Assembly: GCA_937901915.1 (NCBI GenBank)
Contig: CALGUD010000012.1
Coordinates: forward strand, 1 to 28,797
DNA length: 28,797 bases
Origin: an uncultured Flavobacteriaceae bacterium
Lineage (GTDB): Bacteria > Bacteroidota > Bacteroidia > Flavobacteriales > Flavobacteriaceae
Direction of reading: 5' to 3'
Both the position numbers and the translations under genes were made by a program. This document shows positions 14,402-21,648 of the stretch, one piece after another. Within the stretch, counting starts at the first letter, position 1, and every line of letters begins with the position of its first letter. The notes under the pieces are model-generated. The model saw nothing but the letters and a program-made list of their open reading frames with translations, searched no databases and was not told the origin of the DNA.

Positions 14402-15943
14402 CTACATCTTCATCAACCAGGTACGCATATCTACTTCCTGTTTAATGATCTCCCGAAGTTCATCAATTTTAACACGTTTTTGTTCCATGGTATCTCTGTG
14501 GCGAATGGTAACTGTATTGTTTTCTAATGTTTCATGGTCTACTGTTATACAAAATGGTGTTCCAGCTGCATCCTGGCGGCGGTAACGTCTTCCTACTGCA
14601 TCTTTTTCATCGTAATCCACTATAAAATCCCATTTCAAATCATCTACAATTTTACGGGCTACTTCCGGTAAACCATCCTTTTTAACCAATGGTAAAACAG
14701 CGGCTTTGGTAGGTGCCAGTACTGCCGGTATTTTTAAAACGGTTCTTGTCGTTCCGTTTTCCAGTTCTTCTTCTTGCAAGGAATTACATAAAACTGACAG
14801 AAACATCCTGTCTAAACCAATGGACGTTTCGAGCACATAAGGCACGTAGTTTTTATTTTCTTCGTGGTCAAAATATTGTAGTTTCTTACCACTGAATTTT
14901 TCGTGACTGCTTAAATCGAAGTCCGTCCTGGAATGGATCCCTTCCAGTTCTTTAAATCCAAAGGGAAATTTAAATTCAATATCACAGGCTGCATCGGCAT
15001 AATGTGCTAATTTTTCATGGTCGTGAAAACGGTAGTTATCATCGCCCATCCCTAAGGATTTATGCCATTTTAAGCGGGCAACTTTCCAATAGTCGTACCA
15101 TTCTTTTTGAGTACCGGGCTTAATAAAAAACTGCATTTCCATTTGTTCAAACTCACGCATCCTGAAGATAAACTGCCTTGCTACAATTTCATTTCTGAAT
15201 GCCTTTCCGGTTTGTGCAATTCCGAAAGGTATTTTCATCCGTCCCGATTTTTGCACATTGAGGAAGTTCACGAATATTCCCTGGGCCGTTTCAGGCCGAA
15301 GGTATAAATCCATTGCAGTATCTGCAGATGCGCCCAACTTGGTGCCAAACATAAGGTTAAACTGCTTCACCTCTGTCCAGTTCCTGCTGCCTGACTCAGG
15401 ACACGCAATTTCGAGTTCTTCAATTAATGCTTTTACATCGGCCAGATTTTCCTTCTCTAAGGATTGCCCCAACCTTTTAAGAATACCTTGCCCCTTCTCT
15501 TTATACTCAAGTACCCTGGGATTTGTAGTTAAAAATTGTTCTTTATCAAAAGCATCGCCAAAACGCTTGGCTGCTTTTTCAACTTCTTTGTCAATTTTAG
15601 CATCAAGTTTAGCTACATAATCTTCAACCAGCACATCGGCCCTGTAGCGTTTTTTGGAATCTTTGTTATCTATTAAAGGGTCATTAAAGGCATCTACGTG
15701 CCCCGAGGCTTTCCATGTGGTTGGATGCATAAAAATTGCAGCATCGAGGCCTACAATGTTTTCATGCATTTGTACCATAGCCTTCCACCAGTATTCACGG
15801 ATATTCTTTTTAAGTTCAACGCCGTTCTGACCATAGTCATAAACGGCGCTCAACCCATCATATATTTCACTTGAAGGGAATACGTATCCGTATTCTTTTG
15901 CATGTGATACTACCTTCTTAAATTGATCGTCTTGATTTGCCAT
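14402..15943 (-). CDS. glyQS: Glycyl-tRNA synthetase (homodimeric, class II)
   Basis: The protein has 513 residues, the normal size for the single-chain alpha2 enzyme. Class II landmarks are visible: YDYGQNGVELKKNIREYWW near the N-terminus, LRPETAQGIFVNF, motif 2 FRNEIVARQFIFRMREFEQM, the SSHE/FDLSSHEKF segment, motif 3 ETSIGLDRMFL, and a C-terminal anticodon-binding domain (from about 400; RKIVDDLKWDF, GRRYRRQDAAGTPFCITVD). It charges tRNA-Gly. It lies 35 bases downstream of the coiled-coil gene, with its own probable promoter in the gap and a strong terminator after it. Its sampled G+C is clearly above that of the secretion block, as expected for a highly expressed core gene. Confidence 0.97.
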   Translation of the reverse strand: MANQDDQFKKVVSHAKEYGYVFPSSEIYDGLSAVYDYGQNGVELKKNIREYWWKAMVQMHENIVGLDAAIFMHPTTWKASGHVDAFNDPLIDNKDSKKRYRADVLVEDYVAKLDAKIDKEVEKAAKRFGDAFDKEQFLTTNPRVLEYKEKGQGILKRLGQSLEKENLADVKALIEELEIACPESGSRNWTEVKQFNLMFGTKLGASADTAMDLYLRPETAQGIFVNFLNVQKSGRMKIPFGIAQTGKAFRNEIVARQFIFRMREFEQMEMQFFIKPGTQKEWYDYWKVARLKWHKSLGMGDDNYRFHDHEKLAHYADAACDIEFKFPFGFKELEGIHSRTDFDLSSHEKFSGKKLQYFDHEENKNYVPYVLETSIGLDRMFLSVLCNSLQEEELENGTTRTVLKIPAVLAPTKAAVLPLVKKDGLPEVARKIVDDLKWDFIVDYDEKDAVGRRYRRQDAAGTPFCITVDHETLENNTVTIRHRDTMEQKRVKIDELREIIKQEVDMRTWLMKM

Positions 15944-15947
15944 AGCG

Positions 15948-15977
15948 CAAAAATAGACTTTTTAAGAAAATTTTGAA
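15948..15977 (-). promoter_or_regulatory. Probable glyQS promoter
   Basis: On the minus strand TATTTTTG (15948-15955) matches the TAnnTTTG -7 element exactly. It is preceded, 19 bases upstream, by TTC (15975-15977) where TTG is expected. The -7 element plus the following CG is identical to that of the gspG promoter. It lies a few bases before the ATG, so the transcript would have a very short or no leader. Confidence 0.5.
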
Positions 15978-15978
15978 T

Positions 15979-16866
15979 TTATTTTAGTTCAAAAGTTGTT
16001 GTAGTTATCAACTTTATATCATCATATATATTAATTGTGTATTTCCCAGCTTTAAGAAGGTCTTTATTTGTTATTATATAATCACAGACACTTAGCGGTT
16101 TGTTATCAACATATACAAGGGTTTTCTTACTATATTCTATTTCAGATTCCCCTATGGTTGTTTTTTCAACATCACCCAACAATTTATTGTCCGGATTAAG
16201 GAATTGAATATAAAATTCCTTTTGGGTTTCTTCGGTAATCCTTAAAGGGACTACGGTAAAACATGCTCTCATACGCTCGGTCCTGTTTGCCCTATTGGTA
16301 CTGGAAACTTTACCGTTTGCCCTGACTTTATAAGTAGAACCGTTAAGGTCAGCAAGTGTTAAAGCATCCCCTTTTAATTTCTCATTTTCTTCAAGCAGTT
16401 TTTGATTATTCATAAACAGCGTATCAGATACTGCTGTTAATTCCACAATCTTGAGGTTTGTACTGTCAATTTCCCTGTAAAGGGAAAGGTTTTCCTGTGT
16501 TACTGAGTCTACAACCCTTCTTAGTCTTTGGTTTTCTTTTCTTAAACCAGCCATTTCATTTCGATACCTTCTCAAGGTATTGTAATCTACATCCAGTGTT
16601 TTAATAGAATCTATTAATCCCTGAATTCTTTCTTTATTTGCCTGAAGCCCTTTAAGATTAGCTTCATTATTTTTACTGAGGTCATCAAAATCTGTCCTGA
16701 TGTTGGTAAGATCCTCAATAAGCATAGCTTTCTCACTCTTCAGAAAAGCGATCTTTTCTTCACTTTCACTGTAATTATAGTATGAAATCGCTATGAGTGC
16801 CAGGATAGATATTATTAGTGCCCCCAATACAATCTTCTGGCCCGACCGGTTTTTTTGTTCATTCAT
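15979..16866 (-). CDS. Membrane-anchored coiled-coil protein with C-terminal Ig-like domain, function unknown
   Basis: The protein has 295 residues. A short cytoplasmic tail (MNEQKNRSGQK) precedes one membrane helix (about 12-30, IVLGALIISILALIAISYYN). A long coiled coil follows (about 32-165, heptad-rich; phrases LRKENQRLRRVV and NQKLLEENEKLK). A beta-rich C-terminal domain (about 170-295) begins YKVRANGKV and ends ITTTTFELK. Proteins of this shape are conserved in Flavobacteriia and are sometimes labelled 'chromosome partitioning protein', a name probably caused by coiled-coil similarity and not supported here. It faces the divergent ComF gene across 42 bases and is upstream of glyQS. Confidence 0.8.
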   Translation of the reverse strand: MNEQKNRSGQKIVLGALIISILALIAISYYNYSESEEKIAFLKSEKAMLIEDLTNIRTDFDDLSKNNEANLKGLQANKERIQGLIDSIKTLDVDYNTLRRYRNEMAGLRKENQRLRRVVDSVTQENLSLYREIDSTNLKIVELTAVSDTLFMNNQKLLEENEKLKGDALTLADLNGSTYKVRANGKVSSTNRANRTERMRACFTVVPLRITEETQKEFYIQFLNPDNKLLGDVEKTTIGESEIEYSKKTLVYVDNKPLSVCDYIITNKDLLKAGKYTINIYDDIKLITTTTFELK

Positions 16867-16908
16867 ATTAAAAATATTAGATTTGGTTATAGTTTGTAGT
16901 CTAATATA

Positions 16909-17610
16909 ATGTTTTTTAGAGTTTTAAATATATTAAATGATATAAAAAGTTTATTTTTCCCTGAAATTTGTTTCGGCTGTAACGATTTTCTACTTTCAAA
17001 CGAAAAAACTATTTGTACTACGTGCCGGCATGTTCTCCCAGTAACAAATTTCCACAAGATAGAAGACAATCCTGTGAAGAAAGTTTTTTATGGAAGGGTC
17101 ATAATAGAAAATGCCACTTCTTTTATATGGTTTCATAAAAACAGTATTGTTCAGCAACTAATCCATAATTTAAAATACAGAGGATTTGAAGAAATAGGTG
17201 CTTTTTTAGGTGAATGGTATGGCCATGAGCTTTCCGGGTCTCCTCTCTATAAAAAAATTGATTTGGTTTTACCTGTTCCCTTGCATCCAAAAAAACTAAA
17301 GAAAAGAAAATACAACCAGGTTTCTGAGTTTGCAAGAGGCATTTCTAAAATTATAGGTGCAACTTACAGGGAAGATATTCTGATACAAACACAAAGAACA
17401 ACCTCTCAAACCAAAAAAAGAAGGGTAGACAGGTGGCGCGAAAGGAAAAATGCTTATGAAATTGCCCATGGTGTAAATTTTGAAGACAAACATATTTTAC
17501 TGGTTGACGACGTAATTACCACCGGAGCTACAATTGAAGCCTGTGCCAAGGTGTTAAAAAACTATCAAAACTGTAAAGTAAGTATTGCCACTATAGCAAT
17601 TACGGCTTAA
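16909..17610 (+). CDS. ComF-family phosphoribosyltransferase-like protein
   Basis: The protein has 233 residues. An N-terminal zinc-finger-like four-Cys set (CFGC at 21-24, CTTC at 36-39) is followed by a type I phosphoribosyltransferase domain with the PRPP loop ILLVDDVITTGAT (about 196-208). The family signature KYNQVSEFARGIS lies at about 134-146. ComF proteins are linked to DNA uptake in Bacillus and Haemophilus; in many other bacteria the role is unsettled. A type II/IV pilus-like machine nearby makes a competence link tempting. However, the gene is on the opposite strand, separated by glyQS and the coiled-coil gene, and ComF is near-universal in the phylum. Confidence 0.92.
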   Translation: MFFRVLNILNDIKSLFFPEICFGCNDFLLSNEKTICTTCRHVLPVTNFHKIEDNPVKKVFYGRVIIENATSFIWFHKNSIVQQLIHNLKYRGFEEIGAFLGEWYGHELSGSPLYKKIDLVLPVPLHPKKLKKRKYNQVSEFARGISKIIGATYREDILIQTQRTTSQTKKRRVDRWRERKNAYEIAHGVNFEDKHILLVDDVITTGATIEACAKVLKNYQNCKVSIATIAITA

Positions 17611-17661
17611 TTTTACCGTTACTAAAAATAGTTGTTAATTTGCACTTATATTGATTATTTG

Positions 17662-19272
17662 ATGAGATCGAAGATTATCCGTTTTTTTATATATACTGCT
17701 CTAATTATTAACCTCATAAACTGTGCAAAAAAAGGATCTCCAACAGGTGGTGAAAAAGATATTACGCCTCCAGTAGTTGTTAGTGCTACACCTGCTCCAT
17801 TTACAACAAATTTCACCAATGAGGAAATTCGAATAAATTTTGATGAATATATTAAACTAAAAGATTTACAAAAGCAACTTATCGTATCACCCCCCCTGGA
17901 GTATTTACCGGAAGTTACCCCACAGGGTGGAGCTTCAAAATACGTGAAGGTAAAAATTTTAGATACGCTTAATGAAAACACAACCTATGTTTTAAATTTT
18001 GGCCAAAGTGTAACCGATAATAATGAAGGTAACGCCTATCCTTTTTTAAATTATGTTTTTTCTACAGGCGATTATATTGACTCTCTTACCGTTAACGGCT
18101 TTATAACTGATGCAGTAAATAACAAACCGGACCAATTTGTTTCGGTAATGTTGTATAAAGTTGACTCAACCTATACAGATTCCATCATCTATAAAAGAAA
18201 ACCGACGTACATTACAAATACGCTAGACAGTTTAACCACTTTTCAAATACCTTATTTAAAAGAAGGCAAATATATGTTGGTAGCAATGAAAGACGCAGCC
18301 AATAATTATCTTTTTGACCAGAAAGCAGATAAAATAGGTTTTATTTCAGATTTTATTGATGTTCCTACGGATTCTGTTTATCATCTTAAACTCTTTAAGG
18401 AAACCCCTAATTTTAAGGCAGCCGTTCCTTCGCTTGTTGCGGCAAACAGGATAATTTTTGGATATGAAGGCGACGCATCAGACATGGAGATAAACATTTT
18501 AAGTGATACCCCTGAAGATTACAAGTACAGTATTACCCATGACAGGGAAAAAGACACACTTCATTATTGGTTTACACCCTTTGAGACAGATTCATTATTG
18601 TTTACAGTATCAACACAAAAAACCATTGACACCTTTAAGGTAAGGATGAAAGAACTCTATAAGGATAGTTTAATACTGAAACAGGACAATAGTAAAGCTT
18701 TCACTATTGGCAGTGATTTTAAAATAAGTGCCTCCACACCATTGGTAAGGGTTAATAAGGACAGTATTTCTATTATTAATAAAGATTCCATTTCCCTGGC
18801 GTTTACTTCAAAATTAGATACTCTTAAAAACCAGCTAATCCTTAAATGGGATACAGAACCTAACCAGGCATATAAAATTACTGCCCAGGCTAACACTTTT
18901 GAGGATTTCTTCGGGAATGTTAATGATACAATTCTCAATTATGCGGCAAGCACTAAAAGCTTAGCGAATTTAGGAAGTGTCAGGATTAAATTAAAGAATG
19001 TAAGTTCCTATCCTGTAATTGTACAATTAACGGACCAGAAAGGGGAGGTTATGTATGAAGCTTATAGTGAGGAACCTAAGGAGTTTTATGAGTTCAGGGA
19101 TATTAATCCTGCTAATTATTTATTACGTGTGATTTTTGACACTAATGGAAATGGTGAATGGGATACTGGAAATTATCTTCAAAAAATACAACCTGAACGT
19201 ATAAGTTATTATCCTGCACCTATTGAATTGAAAGCAAACTGGGAACTTGAAGAAGAATTTACATTAGACTAA
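17662..19272 (+). CDS. Ig-like (SbsA/Big_5-type) lipoprotein
   Basis: The protein has 536 residues from the ATG at 17662; an upstream TTG at 17632 would bury the signal peptide. The lipoprotein signal MRSKIIRFFIYTALIINLIN|C is followed by AKKGSPTGGEKDITPP. This Cys-x-Gly-rich-DxTPP opening is typical of a widespread Bacteroidota family whose first domain (about 35-125; VVSATPAPFTTNF, IRINFDEYIKL) is an Ig-like Big_5 domain. The remainder is beta-rich and ends with a DxNGxGxWDTG segment (FDTNGNGEWDTGNYL) that resembles a calcium-binding loop. It is probably at the outer membrane. It follows the ComF gene by 51 bases and overlaps the convergent amidase gene by 14 bases at the 3' end. Confidence 0.88.
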   Translation: MRSKIIRFFIYTALIINLINCAKKGSPTGGEKDITPPVVVSATPAPFTTNFTNEEIRINFDEYIKLKDLQKQLIVSPPLEYLPEVTPQGGASKYVKVKILDTLNENTTYVLNFGQSVTDNNEGNAYPFLNYVFSTGDYIDSLTVNGFITDAVNNKPDQFVSVMLYKVDSTYTDSIIYKRKPTYITNTLDSLTTFQIPYLKEGKYMLVAMKDAANNYLFDQKADKIGFISDFIDVPTDSVYHLKLFKETPNFKAAVPSLVAANRIIFGYEGDASDMEINILSDTPEDYKYSITHDREKDTLHYWFTPFETDSLLFTVSTQKTIDTFKVRMKELYKDSLILKQDNSKAFTIGSDFKISASTPLVRVNKDSISIINKDSISLAFTSKLDTLKNQLILKWDTEPNQAYKITAQANTFEDFFGNVNDTILNYAASTKSLANLGSVRIKLKNVSSYPVIVQLTDQKGEVMYEAYSEEPKEFYEFRDINPANYLLRVIFDTNGNGEWDTGNYLQKIQPERISYYPAPIELKANWELEEEFTLD

Positions 19273-20035
19273 ATTTATCTTTGTCTTCTAAAAATTTTAA
19301 TTTTTCCCTGTATTTTGAAATTTCGGCTTTTTGCAGCGTGGCATATATTATTTCTTCCTTTTCAGAAAAAGCCATTTCATTACCCAAAATATCATATACG
19401 GCCGAGTGGCCTGAATACTCATTTCCTTTCTCATCAACCCCAATCCTGTTTACACCTACTGTATAGCTCATATTTTCTATCGCTCTTGCTTTTAAAAGCG
19501 TATCCCAGGCATTAATACGAGGTTTTGGCCAGTTGGCCATATAAACCAACACATCATAATTTTCTATGTTGCGCGACCAAACGGGAAACCGAAGGTCATA
19601 ACATATAAGCGGACAAATTTTCCATCCCCTGTAATCTATGGTTTTTTTAAATAAACCGGCATTATAAACTTTATCCTCACCCGCTAAAGTAAATCTATGC
19701 CTTTTATCATATGTGTCTGTTTCTCCTGAGGGGTGTATAAAAATTGCCCGGTTAAAAAAATCGCCATTATTATCAATCACAATACTACCGAGAACAGCAA
19801 AATTTTTCTTTGCGGCTATGTCCTTCATCCACTTCACGGTATCCCCTTCCATGGTTTCTGCAATTTTTTCGGGGTTCATGGTAAAGCCTGTTGTGAACAT
19901 TTCGGGAAGTACGACCAAATCTATCCCCGGCCTTACCTCCTCGAGCTTTCGTTCAAAATTCCGCCTGTTTTCCTTAGGATTTTCCCATACTAAATGGGTT
20001 TGAATAAGCGCTATATTTAATTCGTTATTTACCAA
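19259..20035 (-). CDS. Carbon-nitrogen hydrolase, omega-amidase (YafV/Nit2) type
   Basis: The protein has 258 residues. The nitrilase catalytic triad is complete: E45 in VVLPEMFTTGF, K111 in YDKRHRF, and C145 in LICYDLRFPVW. The HRFTLAGE and CYDLRFP contexts fit the YafV/omega-amidase branch, which converts alpha-ketoglutaramate or ketosuccinamate to keto acids and ammonia (metabolite repair). The start appears to be a TTG at 20035, because there is no ATG upstream in frame close by. The frame reads NELNIALIQTHLVWENP at the place where homologues begin. The 3' end overlaps the convergent lipoprotein gene by 14 bases. Confidence 0.9.
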   Translation of the reverse strand: MVNNELNIALIQTHLVWENPKENRRNFERKLEEVRPGIDLVVLPEMFTTGFTMNPEKIAETMEGDTVKWMKDIAAKKNFAVLGSIVIDNNGDFFNRAIFIHPSGETDTYDKRHRFTLAGEDKVYNAGLFKKTIDYRGWKICPLICYDLRFPVWSRNIENYDVLVYMANWPKPRINAWDTLLKARAIENMSYTVGVNRIGVDEKGNEYSGHSAVYDILGNEMAFSEKEEIIYATLQKAEISKYREKLKFLEDKDKFSLM

Positions 20036-20140
20036 ATGAGTATGTTTTATGTTGTGTTTCCTTAAAGTTATAAAATATACTTCAGTTTAGTTTCATTTTG
20101 GGATTAAATATAAGTTTATTAGTTTTTATTTACTTTCAGA

Positions 20141-20271
20141 CTGTCTAAAAAGGTTTATATGGTATTTTTGACGTTATATGTCAGGTTGAGCGCCCCCGAT
20201 GCTTCGGGGGAAACCTCAGTTATAGTTCTCGACTGCGCTCGAACGGACAGTTTTAACACCTTTTTAGACAG
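20141..20271. repeat. Nested palindromic intergenic element
   Basis: A 14-bp perfect inverted repeat (CTGTCTAAAAAGGT at 20141-20154; ACCTTTTTAGACAG at 20258-20271) encloses two further hairpins. One is CCCCCGA-TGCT-TCGGGGG (20193-20210), flanked by AGGTT/AACCT. The other is GTTCTCGACTGCGCTCGAAC (20225-20244). GTTCGAG-type palindromes like the latter recur in flavobacterial intergenic regions. The element fills most of the 259-base gap between the amidase and the DUF5689 gene ends/starts. It contains no reading frame of a transposase, so it is a non-autonomous or REP-like element, or a strong terminator. Confidence 0.7.
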
Positions 20272-20294
20272 CTTCACATTCCTGATCATCTTTT

Positions 20295-21644
20295 TTATCT
20301 CACTCCGGGTGCAAAATCATTCGGGGCCTGTTGGGGTTGATTTATAGTTCCGTCTTCTCCGTTATCATTGTAAACTGTCCACTCACTAAAAGTATAAATC
20401 GGATTTCCTTGGGTTATACCCGGATTTCTAACAGCTTTACCATCTTCAAATTCGTGGTTTGTATTAGTCCCGTCTTCTCCAATTACTCCAAATAAATCGA
20501 TAACAGAACCGGCACTGTTTACCAGTTCTATATTGTCATCACCATTGGAATTGGCAGCACTACTGCTTGAGGCAGCTTCCAGATCGGGAGTAAAACCATA
20601 TACGGCTTCAAATTCTGTAGCATTCCCGGCAATAACAAGAGTACTCTCTGATAAAATTGTATAGCCACTTAAGTCTATACGGGATGAAACCTCCGTATTT
20701 TCATTGGTATACCGCCTTAATTCCCAACCATTCAAATTTATGTCAGCGTCGCTGGAATTATACAATTCTATAAAACGCGCGGCTAAATTATTATCGGGAT
20801 CAGCCAGTTCTGAAATAAATACAAATACATCATTGGCGTAACAATCGGGATACGGATTGGTAAAACTGAAGTCATTAACATTACGGATAATTAACTGGTA
20901 ATTATTCCCGTATTTTCCTAAAACTCCAACTACTGATCCGCTTCCTTCGGGTAAAATCTCATCTTGAAAATCGGCATAACCGCTATTTCTCAGTATAATC
21001 GTATTTCCATTACAATTTTTCAAAGTTCTGTCTGTATATTCCAGAGGAATCGCATAAGGCTGCATTAAATCTTCTTCGGCTACTTGTAAATCATCAAATT
21101 GAATCAAGGTATTAATCAGTTTATCATTTAAATCCGTTATAGCAACATTCTTTGGAGTAAGGGTTTGTATTGAATTGCATGCATTAAAAATGTGCTCTCT
21201 TACCTTAACTCCCGGCAGCCGGCCTACAGATAATGTTCCCCCGGCATTCCTGTAAACGCCTCCTACTCTATAAATATCATTACTTTCATCTAAATACAAT
21301 CCCTTTAATTTAATGTAAATCTTCTCTCCAACCCTGTAGAACAAATGACTATCCCTTAGGTCAATATCAATTTGGAAACCTTCCGTAGGATTAGAAGGGC
21401 TGTCCTGAATATGTAATGTGCCAAAAAAATTCCCTGCTTCATCACTGGATATTACATAACCTTCAATAATAAGATCATCCCGGATCTGAAGTATTTCACC
21501 ATTATACAAAGATTTAACATCTTCGAAGTTTACATTGGCTTTTATTCCTTCTTCACACACTGATTTTGGTGTATTAAAATCATTGTGATCTATACAGCTT
21601 GATGAACAAATTAATACATATATGATTATGAATACTTTTCGCAT
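20295..21644 (-). CDS. DUF5689 and lamin-tail (LTD) domain lipoprotein
   Basis: The protein has 449 residues. The lipoprotein signal MRKVFIIIYVLICSSS|C (Cys17) is followed by IDHNDFNTPKS. Residues about 35-255 look like DUF5689 (LQIRDDLIIEGYVISSDEAGN, TLHIQDSPSNPTEGFQIDI), an OB-like domain common in Bacteroidota. Residues about 272-400 form a lamin-tail domain (VFISELADPDN, RFIELYNSSDADINLNGWEL, LVIAGNATEF). LTD domains in bacterial secreted proteins are often found with nucleases. It starts 4 bases after the TonB receptor gene, so the two are co-transcribed. It may be the receptor's surface lipoprotein, in the place of a SusD-like partner (inference). Confidence 0.87.
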   Translation of the reverse strand: MRKVFIIIYVLICSSSCIDHNDFNTPKSVCEEGIKANVNFEDVKSLYNGEILQIRDDLIIEGYVISSDEAGNFFGTLHIQDSPSNPTEGFQIDIDLRDSHLFYRVGEKIYIKLKGLYLDESNDIYRVGGVYRNAGGTLSVGRLPGVKVREHIFNACNSIQTLTPKNVAITDLNDKLINTLIQFDDLQVAEEDLMQPYAIPLEYTDRTLKNCNGNTIILRNSGYADFQDEILPEGSGSVVGVLGKYGNNYQLIIRNVNDFSFTNPYPDCYANDVFVFISELADPDNNLAARFIELYNSSDADINLNGWELRRYTNENTEVSSRIDLSGYTILSESTLVIAGNATEFEAVYGFTPDLEAASSSSAANSNGDDNIELVNSAGSVIDLFGVIGEDGTNTNHEFEDGKAVRNPGITQGNPIYTFSEWTVYNDNGEDGTINQPQQAPNDFAPGVR

Positions 21645-21648
21645 CGGT

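Noticed and set aside
15258..15620. Plus-strand reading frame of 120 codons
   Set aside because: It lies opposite the catalytic core of glycyl-tRNA synthetase and has no recognisable features.
15979..16866. 'Chromosome partitioning protein ParA' as the name for the coiled-coil protein
   Set aside because: There is no Walker ATPase motif. The protein is one membrane helix, a coiled coil and a beta-rich domain, so the name would be a coiled-coil artefact.
16909..17610. ComF gene as evidence that the secretion block is a DNA-uptake system
   Set aside because: ComF-family genes are near-universal in the phylum, and this one is on the other strand beyond glyQS. No ComEC or DprA is in the window.
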